Assembly: GCF_016482785.1 (NCBI RefSeq)
Contig: NZ_JAEMXM010000010.1
Coordinates: 1-64,000, forward strand
Direction: 5' to 3'
Source: Paenibacillus alkalitolerans
Lineage (GTDB): Bacteria > Bacillota > Bacilli > Paenibacillales > YIM-B00363
Length of the DNA stretch: 64,000 nt
Below the pieces are notes generated by a model that saw nothing but the letters and a program-made list of their open reading frames with translations, was not told where the DNA came from and did no database searches. Shown here piece by piece: positions 46,161 to 58,451 of the stretch (its first letter is position 1; each line of letters starts with the position of its first letter). The position numbers and the translations under genes were made by a program.

Positions 46161-47420
46161 TTATAATGCCTTCTTTCCGATGTCGGTGCGGTACTGCTTG
46201 CCTTCGTAACGGATACGGTCGACATCGGCGTACGCTTTGCGTCGCGCCTCATCGATCGTCGCTCCGGTGGCGGTGACGCCGAGAAGACGGCCGCCGTTCG
46301 TCACGATGCGACCTTCCTTGTCGTGCGCGGTTCCGGCGTGGAAGACGACGGATTCGCTCGCAAGGTCGAGACCTTCGATGACGTCGCCTTTATTGTACGG
46401 GCCGGGGTATCCGCCGGCAGCAAGCACGACGCAGACAGCGGATTCATCGCTCCACTTCGGCTCGACTTCATTCAAACGGCCCTCCACCGTTGCCAGGAAC
46501 AACTCGGACAAATCCGACTCGAGGCGGGATAGGACAACCTGCGTTTCCGGATCGCCGAAACGGCAGTTGAATTCAATCGTCTTCGGCCCGGCCGGCGTGA
46601 TCATCAAACCGGCGAACAGGACGCCCCGGAACGGGCGGCCTTCCTTCACCATCGCTTCCGCCGTCGGCTTCACGATCGTGCGGATCGCCTCATCGTAGAC
46701 GCTTTGCGGGATGTGAGGAACCGGCGAATATGTACCCATGCCGCCCGTGTTCGGACCTTCGTCGTTGTCGAATATTTGCTTGTGGTCCTGAGCGGCAGGC
46801 ATAGGCTTTACGGTCGTACCGTCCACAAAGCTGAGAATGCTCATCTCCTGACCTTGTAAAAACTCTTCGACGACGACCTTGTCTCCCGCTTCGCCGAACG
46901 CTTTGTCGAGCATGATCGTGCGCAGCGCGTCTTCCGCTTCCTCAAGCGTAGCCGCCACTGTTACGCCCTTGCCCGCCGCGAGACCGTCCGCCTTAATAAC
47001 GATCGGTGCGCCCTGCTTGCGCACATATGCGAGCGCTTCCTCAAAATTATCGAAAGTTTCGTATGCTGCGGTCGGGATGTTGTATTTTTTCATGAGATCC
47101 TTGGTGAACGCCTTGCTGCCTTCTATGATGGCGGCGTCTTTGCGCGGCCCGAATACGGCGATGTCTTCCGCTTCGAATGCGTCGGCCGCGCCTGCGAATA
47201 ACGGATCTTCCGGGCCGACGACAACCAAATCGATGTGTTTCTCTTTCGCGAAGGCGACAAGTTCGTCAAAGCTGTGCTCGTTAATCGGAACGCACTCAGC
47301 CTGCGCCGCGATTCCCGCATTTCCCGGTGCGCAATACAGCTTCGTTACTTTCGGGCTTTGCTTCAGCTTCCATACGATGGCGTGCTCGCGCCCTCCGCGG
47401 CCGATAACCAATACTTGCAC
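46161..47420 (-). CDS. purD: Phosphoribosylamine-glycine ligase (GARS)
   Basis: A 419-residue ATP-grasp enzyme for the second step of IMP synthesis (PRA + glycine to GAR). Visible are the N-terminal MQVLVIGRGGREHAIVWKL, the ATP-grasp loop VIKADGLAAGKGV, and GPNTGGMGTYSPVPH. Last gene of the pur operon, 20 bases after purO, and followed by a terminator. GGAGGGGGG lies about 12 bases before the ATG. Confidence 0.97.
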   Translation of the reverse strand: MQVLVIGRGGREHAIVWKLKQSPKVTKLYCAPGNAGIAAQAECVPINEHSFDELVAFAKEKHIDLVVVGPEDPLFAGAADAFEAEDIAVFGPRKDAAIIEGSKAFTKDLMKKYNIPTAAYETFDNFEEALAYVRKQGAPIVIKADGLAAGKGVTVAATLEEAEDALRTIMLDKAFGEAGDKVVVEEFLQGQEMSILSFVDGTTVKPMPAAQDHKQIFDNDEGPNTGGMGTYSPVPHIPQSVYDEAIRTIVKPTAEAMVKEGRPFRGVLFAGLMITPAGPKTIEFNCRFGDPETQVVLSRLESDLSELFLATVEGRLNEVEPKWSDESAVCVVLAAGGYPGPYNKGDVIEGLDLASESVVFHAGTAHDKEGRIVTNGGRLLGVTATGATIDEARRKAYADVDRIRYEGKQYRTDIGKKAL

Positions 47421-47440
47421 GGAAAACTCCCCCCTCCTGG

Positions 47441-48169
47441 CTATTTGTTCAGAACCGTCAGCGCGGCTTCACCGTTGTCGCGGCGGATCGTTTTGACCAG
47501 TAACGAAATTTTGTTATCGTCGTTAAGCAGTTCCCAGTAATACCGGGCTGTCGCTTCCGCATCGTCGAACAGCGGTGCCAGCTTTGGCTCGCCGTCGAAC
47601 GTAGGGAGCGGATTGCCGTCGCCTCGATATGTCGAGATGAAGTGGCCGTAGCCCGCGATCGCATTTTCGTAATGGAAATACTGGCGCTTCGTTTGCGTTT
47701 CGTCGTTTTCGTTCGTTTTCAGAATCGACAACTTGTACGCGTTCAGATTGTCGTTCAAGTCGACGATGCCCGAGATGCGCGGCGTGAAATTGGGGCCGTC
47801 AGGCTCGTACGTGCGTGTCGCAAGCGCTCCCTCGAATGTGCCGCCGTTTTGCAGCGCTTCGTAAATCGTATCGGTCTGATCGCCGTTCGTGACGATATGC
47901 GCACCGTTCAGATGACGCACCGGGTAGTAGATGATGAGCGAAGGGTCAGACAGCTTCGCCGGGTCGCGCGCTTCAGTGCGCAGGAAGCCGTTCTCCTCCG
48001 CAATAAACACCCGGTTGCGGCTGTTCTCGCTTCGCCCCATAATCCAGTACACCTGCACGTATTTCGAGCCGTCCGGCGTCAAGCCGATAATAATACCCCG
48101 TCCCGGGTAAGAGTTCTTCTTCAATTCGCTGATGGTGCGCTCCGCAAGCGCGTTCCATGCTGCTGCCAT
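47441..48169 (-). CDS. purO: IMP cyclohydrolase, PurO type (PF07826)
   Basis: A 242-residue protein matching the archaeal-type IMP cyclohydrolase family: YPGRGIIIGLTPDGSKYVQV, YWIMGRSENSRNRVF and PNFTPRISGIVDL are the recognisable blocks. It would close the FAICAR ring to IMP, the last pathway step. This fold is unrelated to the MGS-like cyclohydrolase half of bacterial PurH. It sits directly between a stand-alone AICAR transformylase gene and purD, exactly where it is needed since that transformylase lacks a cyclohydrolase domain. AAAGGAAG lies about 10 bases before the ATG. Confidence 0.88.
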   Translation of the reverse strand: MAAAWNALAERTISELKKNSYPGRGIIIGLTPDGSKYVQVYWIMGRSENSRNRVFIAEENGFLRTEARDPAKLSDPSLIIYYPVRHLNGAHIVTNGDQTDTIYEALQNGGTFEGALATRTYEPDGPNFTPRISGIVDLNDNLNAYKLSILKTNENDETQTKRQYFHYENAIAGYGHFISTYRGDGNPLPTFDGEPKLAPLFDDAEATARYYWELLNDDNKISLLVKTIRRDNGEAALTVLNK

Positions 48170-48250
48170 CGCGTTCTCGCTTCCTTTCCGTTCTGAGCTT
48201 GCGGTTGCGGCATCCGTCCGGACACGTTCCGGAGCGCCGCCAAATCCGCT

Positions 48251-49429
48251 TTAGTGATGGAACAGCCGTACGCCGGAGTACACCATCACCATGCCGTAAT
48301 CGTTAGCCGCTTGCACCACTTCTTCGTCGCGCATCGAGCTGCCCGCTTGGACGACATACTTCACGCCGCTGCGGCTCGCGCGGTCGATGTTGTCGCGGAA
48401 CGGCAGGAACGCGTCCGAGCCGTAGGCGACGTTATTAAGCCCGTTCAGCCATTCCCGCTTCTGCTCGCAGGTGAGGCGCTGCGGCACTTCCTCGAAGCAC
48501 TGCTCCCAGCTCGCCTGCTCGATCGGCGTAAGCTCTTCTTCCAGCCACAGGTCGATCGCGTTGTTCTGCTCCGCGCGCGGCAGGCCGGTACGAAACTTCA
48601 TGGCCAGCGCGATCGGATGCTGGCGAAGGTACCAGCGGTCGGCCTTATCTCCCGCGAGGCGCGTGCAGTGAATCCGCGACTGCTGGCCCGCGCCGATGCC
48701 GATCGTTTGGCCGTCCAGCGCATAGCAGATCGAGTTCGACTGGGTGTATTTCAGCGTAATGAGCGCCACGAGCAGGTCGCGCTTCGCGCTATCCGGCAAC
48801 TCTTTGTTTTCCGTTACGATGCGCTCGAATGAAGCTTCGGTCAGCACCGCGTCGTTGCGCTCCTGCTGCAGCGTCAAGCCGAACAGGTTACGCTTCTCGA
48901 TCGGGTCCGGCTTATAGTCCGGATCGATCTGCAGAATCAGGTATTTGCCGCCTTTCTTCTGCTTCAAGATGTCGAGCGCCTCCGGCGTATAGCCGGGAGC
49001 GACGACGAGATCGGACACCTCGCGCTTCAGCAGCTTAGCGGTCGCGGCATCGACGGTGTCGCTAAGCGCGGCGGCGTCGCCGAACGACGACATGCGGTCC
49101 GCGCCGCGTGCTCGGGCGTAAGCCGTCGCCAGCGGCGACAGCTCCGCGCCTTCGACGAAGTAAGCCTTCGCCAGCTCCGGCGTCAGCGGGCTGTAGACGG
49201 CCGTCCCAGCCGGGCTGACATGCTTGAACGATGCGGCGGCCGGAAGCCCGGTTGCGTTCCGCAGCTCGCGGACAAGCTGGAACGCGTTGAGCGCATCCAG
49301 CAGGTTGATGAAGCCCGGGTCTCCGTTCAAGACTTGAATCGGCAGCGGCTTGCCGTCGTTCGTCAGCTTCGCCTCTTTTTGGTGCGGGTTCATTCCGTAT
49401 CGCAGGGAAAGCTCGTATGCTTCAGTCAT
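48251..49429 (-). CDS. AICAR transformylase, stand-alone (PurH C-terminal domain only)
   Basis: A 392-residue protein equivalent to the transformylase part of PurH; usual bifunctional PurH has about 510-520 residues. It starts directly at the transformylase domain (ELSLRYGMNPHQKEA) and carries the catalytic Lys69-His70 in ASFKHVSPAG, the GIGAGQQSRIHC nucleotide-site block and the C-terminal SSMRDEEVVQAANDYG. The N-terminal methylglyoxal-synthase-like IMP cyclohydrolase domain is absent, and no remnant of it lies in the 334 bases upstream. It adds a formyl group from 10-formyl-THF to AICAR. Confidence 0.93.
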   Translation of the reverse strand: MTEAYELSLRYGMNPHQKEAKLTNDGKPLPIQVLNGDPGFINLLDALNAFQLVRELRNATGLPAAASFKHVSPAGTAVYSPLTPELAKAYFVEGAELSPLATAYARARGADRMSSFGDAAALSDTVDAATAKLLKREVSDLVVAPGYTPEALDILKQKKGGKYLILQIDPDYKPDPIEKRNLFGLTLQQERNDAVLTEASFERIVTENKELPDSAKRDLLVALITLKYTQSNSICYALDGQTIGIGAGQQSRIHCTRLAGDKADRWYLRQHPIALAMKFRTGLPRAEQNNAIDLWLEEELTPIEQASWEQCFEEVPQRLTCEQKREWLNGLNNVAYGSDAFLPFRDNIDRASRSGVKYVVQAGSSMRDEEVVQAANDYGMVMVYSGVRLFHH

Positions 49430-49763
49430 GTTCCGGTACCGTCCTTATTTGTAATGTAAACCAAAGAGATTGTTTCGAAGCAGTCAATCGGCGCCCGTCG
49501 GTTAAGCTCGAAGACATGTGTGTGGCTAACGGGAATTTCTCACGCTAATTTTGCTTCGAATGAACAAGTCTTCTTGTTTACCAGGAAAAACTGCCGTTAA
49601 TTAGAGCCCTTCCCTCCGAATGCGGAGGATACCGCCGAATGAACTAGAGGTTTTCCTGGAATTTTTTTCAATTGTACGATTCTAACCGAAATAACTGGAG
49701 GATTTCCTATAAGTTAATCGATTGCAATTGTTGCCATAAAGGTGGAGGCCCACCGCTAATCGC
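49430..49763 (-). repeat. Intergenic region purN/transformylase with short imperfect repeats
   Basis: Read on the minus strand, AGGAAATCCTCCAGTTATTTCGG and, 51 bases on, AGGAAAACCTCTAGTTCATTCGG form an imperfect direct repeat. TTTTTCCTGG occurs inverted further on, making CCAGGAAAA/TTTTCCTGG arms around 49581 and 49655. A short GGTGG-CCACC hairpin follows purN at 49741-49754 with a weak T tract. No clear promoter is seen, so whether the last three pur genes are transcribed separately is open. Confidence 0.5.
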
Positions 49764-50372
49764 TTACTTTACTGTTACTCTGAGTCCATCAGGCTCAAGC
49801 TTTATGCGTCCGGCACTGATCATGCCTATCACCTTTACGTACAGCTCATGCTCCACTTCTTGAATGCGCGTCGCAAGCGTATCCTTCGAATCATCTACCT
49901 GAATATCCAAGGCCTGCTGCGCGATGATCGGACCGGAATCCATGCCGCCGTCGACAAAATGAACCGTAACCCCCGTCACCTTGACGCCATGCGCCAGCGC
50001 CTGCCCGATCGCGTCCACGCCGGGGAACGAGGGCAACAGCGATGGATGAATGTTGATCATCCGCCCGTAGTACGGCTCGACCAACACCGAAGTGATAATG
50101 CGCATGTAACCCGCAAGCACGATCAGCTCAATGCCGCGCGCCTGCAGCTCGGCGAGAATCATCCGCTCGTATTCCTCGCGCGAAGCGTATTCCTTTGGCC
50201 GGAACGCCAGCACCGGCACTCCGGCGGCTTGCGCCCTTTCTACGACGTACGCCTTCGGCTTGTCGCAAACGAGCAGCTCGACGCTGACGTCGAGCCGCCC
50301 TTCTTTAACCGCATTAACGATCGCTTGAAAATTCGAGCCGTTGCCCGAAGCGAATACCGCCACCCGCATCAT
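49764..50372 (-). CDS. purN: Phosphoribosylglycinamide formyltransferase 1
   Basis: A 202-residue folate-dependent GAR transformylase. Motifs are [32 protein letters not shown] and the active-site [16 protein letters not shown]. The ATG at 50372 overlaps the purM stop (ATGA); the longer frame to 50594 lies within purM. Confidence 0.96.
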   Translation of the reverse strand: MMRVAVFASGNGSNFQAIVNAVKEGRLDVSVELLVCDKPKAYVVERAQAAGVPVLAFRPKEYASREEYERMILAELQARGIELIVLAGYMRIITSVLVEPYYGRMINIHPSLLPSFPGVDAIGQALAHGVKVTGVTVHFVDGGMDSGPIIAQQALDIQVDDSKDTLATRIQEVEHELYVKVIGMISAGRIKLEPDGLRVTVK

Positions 50373-51421
50373 CTTTCCGAACCTTCGAATGTAACGGCGC
50401 CGGAACCTTCGGTAATGACGCCGATTTCGTAAGCCGTTTCGCCGGCTTCGCGGGCCGCCTCCAACGCCGCGTCGCGCGATTGCGCAGGAACTACAAGTAT
50501 AAAGCCGATTCCCATGTTGAACGTACGGTAGCAATCGTCGTGCGACAATCCGCCGGTTTCGCGCAGCAGTCCGAAGATCGGAGGCATATTCCAAGAACCG
50601 AGGCGGATGTGCGCATTCACATTTGATGGAAGGACGCGCGGGATGTTCTCGATAAAGCCGCCGCCCGTAATGTGCGCCATGCCTTTGACCGGCACGCTCT
50701 TCAACACGGCCAGCGCTTGCTTGACGTAAATTTTCGTCGGCGTCAGCAGCACATCCCCAAGCGTTGCGCCGCCCAATGCGGGAATCGCCTCGTCCAACCG
50801 GTACTTGCCGCCGTCTGACTGAAGCAGCAGCCGCCGAACAAGCGAATATCCGTTGCTGTGCACGCCGCTCGATGCGAACCCGAGGACGACGTCCCCCGCG
50901 CCGATGCCGCTGCCGTCGATCATCCGGGTGCGTTCAGCCGCGCCTACGGCGAATCCGGCGATATCGTACTCCCCGTCCTGATACATGCCGGGCATCTCCG
51001 CCGTCTCCCCGCCGATCAAAGCGCAGCCCGCCTGCACACAGCCTTCCGCCACGCCGGCGACAATGCGCTCGATCTTATGGGGGACCAGCTTGCCGCATGC
51101 CAAATAATCCAAGAAAAACAGCGGCTCCGCACCCGTCACGACGATATCGTTCACGCACATGGCGACACAGTCGATGCCGATCGTGTCGTGTTTGTCCGCC
51201 GCGAACGCGATCTTCAGCTTCGTGCCGACTCCGTCCGTTCCGCTCACAAGAACCGGGTCCTCATATTTGCCCGCGGCGCCGAGCGAAAACAAGCCGCCGA
51301 ATCCTCCCAGACCGCCGACCACGCCGGGACGCACGGTGCGGGAGACGTGCTTCTTCATGCGCTCCACCGCTTCGTTGCCCGCCGCGATATCGACGCCTGC
51401 TCCTTTATACGCTTCCGACAA
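50369..51421 (-). CDS. purM: Phosphoribosylformylglycinamidine cyclo-ligase (AIR synthetase)
   Basis: A 350-residue enzyme that closes FGAM to AIR. Motifs: [38 protein letters not shown] and [20 protein letters not shown] at 51421, giving [15 protein letters not shown], has GGAAGGTG 6 bases upstream and matches the usual N-terminus; the GTG at 51430 overlaps that ribosome binding site. Confidence 0.95.
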   Translation of the reverse strand: MSEAYKGAGVDIAAGNEAVERMKKHVSRTVRPGVVGGLGGFGGLFSLGAAGKYEDPVLVSGTDGVGTKLKIAFAADKHDTIGIDCVAMCVNDIVVTGAEPLFFLDYLACGKLVPHKIERIVAGVAEGCVQAGCALIGGETAEMPGMYQDGEYDIAGFAVGAAERTRMIDGSGIGAGDVVLGFASSGVHSNGYSLVRRLLLQSDGGKYRLDEAIPALGGATLGDVLLTPTKIYVKQALAVLKSVPVKGMAHITGGGFIENIPRVLPSNVNAHIRLGSWNMPPIFGLLRETGGLSHDDCYRTFNMGIGFILVVPAQSRDAALEAAREAGETAYEIGVITEGSGAVTFEGSER

Positions 51422-51469
51422 TTCCGTCACCTTCCCATCTTATTTCTAACGCTTAAGTCGAACTAACGC

Positions 51470-52959
51470 CTACGTCGAATCTCCGCAGCCCGGAATGAGC
51501 TGCAGCGCATCCTCATCCGAAGTCTGCGATTCGACCTCGTCAAACGTCGGATACACATTATCGAAACAAGCGGTGCAGTGACCTCGGTTAGGTTCTCCTT
51601 GCGGACGGCCGATCGACTCCAGCAATCCTTCCTGGCTTAAGAAATACAGCGAATCCGCGTTAATCGTTTCCCTTATTTCTTCCACCGTCTTGGAAGATGC
51701 GATCAATTCCTCTCGCGAAGGCGTATCGATTCCGTAAAAGCACGGATTCGCGAACGGCGGAGACGTAATGCGAACATGGACTTCCACCGCTCCCGCTTCG
51801 CGCAGCAAATTGACGATGCGCCGGGACGTCGTGCCGCGGACGATCGAATCGTCGATCATGACCACGCGTTTGCCCTCGACCACTTTGCGAACCGCGGACA
51901 GCTTCATCTTGACCCCTTGCTCTCTTAATTCCTGCGAAGGCTGGATGAACGTCCTGCCGGTATAGCGATTCTTGATCAATCCGAGCTCATAGGGAATGCC
52001 GGTTTGTTCCGCATAGCCGATCGCTGCGGAAATGCTCGAATCCGGCACGCCCGTTACGACGTCCGCATCGACGAACGCTTCCTGCGCAAGACGTTTGCCC
52101 ATCCGCTTGCGCGCCGTGTGGACGTTAATCTCGTCGACGTCGCTGTCCGGACGGGCGAAATAAATATATTCCATCGCGCAAATCGCACGGCGCTTCCCTT
52201 CCGCAAACCGCTCCGTTCGCATACCCTGTCGATCCAGCACGATAAGCTCGCCCGGCTGCACGTCTCGGACGTATTCGCCGCCGACCGCGTCGAACGCGCA
52301 CGTCTCGGACGCAAACAGCCACGCGTCTCCCAGCTTTCCAACCACATAAGGGCGCAAGCCGTTCGGGTCGCGCGCCGCGATCAATTGATCGTTCGACATG
52401 AACAAGAAAGCGTACGCACCGTTCAAACGATGCAGCGCTTCTTTCACCGCATCGGCGAAAGTCGGCTGCTTGGAGCGCGCGATCAGGTGCGCCACCACTT
52501 CCGTATCGCTCGTCGTCTGGAAAATCGAACCCGCCGCTTCCAGCTCGTTGCGGATAGCGGGCGCGTTCACGATATTGCCGTTCGTCGCCACCGCCAAATC
52601 GCCGCCGCGATATTTGAATACGAACGGCTGCGCGTTTGCGAGCTTGCTTTCGCCGGCGGTGGAATAGCGGACATGCCCGATGGCCGCCGTTCCCGGCATT
52701 GCGGCAAGCCGCGTCCCGTCAAACACTTCTTTGACAAGGCCCATGCCGCGGTGATAATGGAACTCGCCGCCGTCGGACGTCACCATGCCGCCGCTCTCCT
52801 GCCCCCGGTGCTGCAGCGCGTGCAGCCCGTAATAAGAGAGCGACGAAGCCTCGGAGTGGCCCCACACGCCGAATATGCCGCATTCCTCGCGCAGCTTGTC
52901 GAACCACTCGCGGTCTTCCGTTCCTTCGTTGAAGTAATCTCCCGTCCACAGCCGGCGAA

Positions 52960-52975
<16 letters not shown>
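51470..52975 (-). CDS. purF: Amidophosphoribosyltransferase
   Basis: A 501-residue first enzyme of the pathway, making phosphoribosylamine from PRPP and glutamine. The propeptide precedes the catalytic Cys in [12 protein letters not shown]. The PRPP loop is [17 protein letters not shown], and FeS-type cysteines appear in the C-terminal [12 protein letters not shown] region. The GTG at 52975 has GAAGGA 9 bases upstream; an ATG at 52993 is an alternative. Either start lies within the end of purL, so translation is coupled. Confidence 0.95.
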
Positions 52976-55180
<2,205 letters not shown>

Positions 55181-55209
<29 letters not shown>

Positions 55210-55909
55210 ATGCGCGTTCCCTCCATGCTTCCAAGACTGACGTAAACATCCGCTTGCCGTCCTCGGAGCCGAGCAGCACGTCCACCGCCCGCTCAGGGTG
55301 CGGCATCATGCCGAGCACGTTGCCCCGTTCGTTCACGATGCCCGCAATGTCGGATACCGATCCGTTCGGATTCCATCCGTCGTAACGGAACACGATTTGC
55401 CGGTTCGATTCAAGGCGCTTCAACGTCTCGTCGTCGCAATAGTAGTTGCCTTCCCCATGCGCGATCGGAATCGATATTTTCTCGCCCGCCGAATAGCCGC
55501 TTGTGAACGGCGTGTCGCTGCGCTCGACGCGCAGCGTCGCTTGCGAGCAGCGAAACTTCAAGCTGTTGTTGCGGCGCATTGCTCCCGGAAGCAGCCCGGA
55601 CTCGAGCAAAATTTGAAATCCGTTGCATATGCCGAGCACGTAGCGCCCTTCTTCCGCCGCTTTCCGCACTTCCTCCATCGCCGGAGCGAACCGTGCGATC
55701 GCGCCCGCGCGCAAGTAGTCTCCATAGGAGAAGCCGCCCGGAACGAGAATCAAGTCATACTTAGAAAGATCCGAAGACGTATGCCACACATACTCCACCG
55801 GTTGGCGTATCGTCTGCTCCACCGCTTTGTAACAGTCGATGTCGCAATTCGAACCCGGGAATACGATGACGGCCGTCTGCATTTGACGATTGTCGGCCAA
55901 GTCCGCCAT
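55181..55909 (-). CDS. purQ: FGAM synthase glutaminase subunit
   Basis: A 242-residue class I glutamine amidotransferase supplying ammonia to PurL. It has [19 protein letters not shown], the nucleophile Cys in [14 protein letters not shown], and the His/Glu pair near [11 protein letters not shown]. The ATG at 55909 has GGGGAG 8 bases upstream; a later ATG at 55882 gives the more usual 233 residues but lacks a ribosome binding site. Confidence 0.95.
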
Positions 55910-55914
55910 GCGCG

Positions 55915-56160
55915 TTACTCCCCTTTCAATTCGAATCGGTAGTCTTCGATCACCGTGTTGGCGAGCAGCTTTTCGCACATCGTGCGTATCCGTTCCTCCG
56001 CCGCGGCCCTGTCGTTCGTGTCGAGGTTCAACTCCATGTACTTCCCGATGCGCACTTCCCCTACTTCTTCAAACCCCATCGAATGCAGAGCGCCTTGAAC
56101 GGCTTTGCCTTGCGGGTCGAGCACATTTTCCTTCACGGTTACGTAAACGGTCGCTTTCAT
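55915..56160 (-). CDS. purS: FGAM synthase subunit PurS
   Basis: An 81-residue structural subunit bridging PurL and PurQ. The whole family pattern is visible: [36 protein letters not shown] and the C-terminal [23 protein letters not shown] precedes the ATG. Confidence 0.96.
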   Translation of the reverse strand: MKATVYVTVKENVLDPQGKAVQGALHSMGFEEVGEVRIGKYMELNLDTNDRAAAEERIRTMCEKLLANTVIEDYRFELKGE

Positions 56161-56176
56161 CGTGTAAGTTGCCTCC

Positions 56177-57076
56177 TTATCGGTTCACGCCGGTTATGCG
56201 GCGGTATATTTCGCGGTATCGCCTCGTCGTCTCTTCCACCACGTGCGGCGGCAGCGGATCCGGTTCGCTGTTTTTGTCCCAGTCCGATTCGGCGAGGTAC
56301 GTTCGGACCGGCTCCTTGTCCATCGAATCGATCTCTATATCCAGAGCATAGTTTTCTTCCGCCCAAAATCTCGACGAATCCGGAGTGAACAGCTCGTCGA
56401 TCAGAATGAGCTCCCCGTCGAGCAGCCCGAATTCAAATTTGCAATCGGCCAAAATAATTCCGCGCTCCGACAAACGTTGATGTGCGAATTCGTATAATTG
56501 CAAACTCGTGTCGCGCAGCTTTTCGGACAGTTCCGCTCCGACCGAGCGCTTCATTTGTTCGAACGAAATGTCCTCGTCGTGCCCGACGTCGTTCTTCGCC
56601 GCAGGCGTGAAGATCGGCTCCGGAAGCCGCGCGTTCTTGCGCGTGCCGTCCGGCAGCTTGATGCCGTTCACTTCGCCCGTTTGTTGGTACTGTCTCCAAC
56701 CGCCTCCGGTCAAGTAGCCGCGCACGACGCATTCGATGTCGATGCGGCGCGCTTTCCTCGTGACCATGATCCGGTCGCGAAGCCGCTCTTTATCGGTGAC
56801 GAAGCTGCCGAGCTTGTTCACATCCGCATGCACCATATGATTTCTCACGATGCCGCGCGTTTCATTAAACCAATGCACGCTGAGCCGATTCAGAATGTTG
56901 CCTTTATCCGGCACCGCGGGTTGCAATATATAATCGAATGCGGAAATACGGTCGGTAACGGCGATGAGAAAATGTTCCCCAATATCATACAATTCGCGGA
57001 CTTTCCCTTTATACACCAGAGGCGCTCCCACATAGGGGACCGCAGTGGACATCGCTTCAGGCAACATTGTGTTCGT
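56177..57076 (-). CDS. purC: SAICAR synthetase
   Basis: A 299-residue enzyme joining CAIR and aspartate. Motifs: VYKGKVRELYDIGEHFLIAV, TDRISAFDYILQP, ECVVRGYLTGGGW and LIDELFTPDSSRFW. The GTG at 57076 lies 8 bases after AAGGAGG and is chosen over the ATG-equivalent start at 57109. The protein is of the longer SAICAR synthetase type, about 60 residues longer than B. subtilis PurC. Confidence 0.94.
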   Translation of the reverse strand, partial: TNTMLPEAMSTAVPYVGAPLVYKGKVRELYDIGEHFLIAVTDRISAFDYILQPAVPDKGNILNRLSVHWFNETRGIVRNHMVHADVNKLGSFVTDKERLRDRIMVTRKARRIDIECVVRGYLTGGGWRQYQQTGEVNGIKLPDGTRKNARLPEPIFTPAAKNDVGHDEDISFEQMKRSVGAELSEKLRDTSLQLYEFAHQRLSERGIILADCKFEFGLLDGELILIDELFTPDSSRFWAEENYALDIEIDSMDKEPVRTYLAESDWDKNSEPDPLPPHVVEETTRRYREIYRRITGVNR

Positions 57077-57095
57077 CACGGCGTACGCCTCCTTA

Positions 57096-58391
57096 TTATC
57101 TAAGTCCAAGCCGGCGGAAAATCGTGTCGACGTGCTTCAAATGCCAGCTCGGATTGAAGCAGTCGTCGATTTCTTCCGGCGTGAGCACTTCAGTAATTTC
57201 CGGCGTGCTCTCGATAATGCTTTGAAACTGGCGCTGCTCTTCCCACGCCTGCATCGCTCTCGGTTGCACGGTATCGTACGCTTTCTCGCGGCTCCAACCT
57301 CTGTCGATGAGCTTCGTCAGAACGCGTCCGGAGAACGGCACGCCGTACGTCCGCTCCATGTTGCGCTTCATGTTTTCCGGGAAAACGGTGAGGTTTTTAA
57401 AGATGCTGCCGAGCCGGTTGAGCATATAATTCAACAAAATCGTGGCATCGGGCAAGATGATCCGCTCCACCGAAGAATGCGAAATATCCCGTTCATGCCA
57501 CAGCGGCACGTTCTCGTACGCGGAGAGCATATGTCCGCGAATGACGCGGGCCAAGCCGCTGATGTTCTCGCAGCCGATCGGGTTGCGCTTGTGCGGCATG
57601 GCGGAAGAACCCTTTTGCCCTTTGGCGAACGGTTCTTCCACTTCGCGGATTTCCGACTTTTGCAGGGCGCGGATTTCCGTGGCGAATTTATCGAGCGACG
57701 TTGCGATAAGAGCAAGCGCAGCAACATATTCGGCGTGGCGGTCGCGCTGAAGCGTCTGCGTGGAAATCGGCGCCGGAGAGATGCCGAGCCGCTTGCACAC
57801 GAATTCTTCAACGAAAGGATCGATGTTGGCATATGTTCCGACGGCGCCGCTGATCTTGCCGAACTGTACGCCGTTCGCCGCATGGCGGAACCGCTCCAAA
57901 TTGCGCTTCATCTCTTCATAATAAAGCGCGAGCTTCAAGCCGAACGTCGTCGGTTCCGCATGCACGCCGTGCGTCCGGCCCATCATGACGGTGTCTTTGT
58001 AATTAATCGCTTGATCGCCTAAGATGTCGATAAAGCGAACGATGTCCGCTTCCAGGATACGGTTAGCCTGAAGCAGCAAATAACCAAGCGCCGTATCTAC
58101 GACATCGGTGGATGTAAGGCCGTAATGCACCCATTTCCGTTCCGGTCCGACCGTCTCAGACACCGCCCGCGTAAACGCGATGACGTCGTGCCGCGTTTCC
58201 TGCTCGATCTCGTAAATTCTATCGATCGCAAAGCTTGCGTTCTCCCTCAGCTTCTTGACGTCTTCCTGCGGGATGACCCCAAGCTCGCTCCATGCTTCGC
58301 AAGCGGCCAATTCCACCTCAAGCCATGCTTTAAACTTATTCTCTTCCGTCCAAATCGCGGCCATCTCCGGCCGGCTGTAACGTTCGATCAT
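57096..58391 (-). CDS. purB: Adenylosuccinate lyase
   Basis: A 431-residue fumarase-superfamily enzyme acting in both the SAICAR and adenylosuccinate steps. The superfamily signature [16 protein letters not shown] is intact, and [14 protein letters not shown] contains an active-site His. The ATG at 58391 has AGGAGGGG upstream. Confidence 0.97.
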   Translation of the reverse strand: MIERYSRPEMAAIWTEENKFKAWLEVELAACEAWSELGVIPQEDVKKLRENASFAIDRIYEIEQETRHDVIAFTRAVSETVGPERKWVHYGLTSTDVVDTALGYLLLQANRILEADIVRFIDILGDQAINYKDTVMMGRTHGVHAEPTTFGLKLALYYEEMKRNLERFRHAANGVQFGKISGAVGTYANIDPFVEEFVCKRLGISPAPISTQTLQRDRHAEYVAALALIATSLDKFATEIRALQKSEIREVEEPFAKGQKGSSAMPHKRNPIGCENISGLARVIRGHMLSAYENVPLWHERDISHSSVERIILPDATILLNYMLNRLGSIFKNLTVFPENMKRNMERTYGVPFSGRVLTKLIDRGWSREKAYDTVQPRAMQAWEEQRQFQSIIESTPEITEVLTPEEIDDCFNPSWHLKHVDTIFRRLGLR

Positions 58392-58451
58392 TGTTTTTCC
58401 CCTCCTGCTCGTTCCGTGCATCAATCCGCGGACAACCTTCGGTTGCCTATG

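Noticed and set aside
45773-46276. 167-codon plus-strand open frame between purD and the GH50-like gene
   Set aside because: No ribosome binding site, runs into purD antisense, crosses the pur terminator and has no protein-like pattern.
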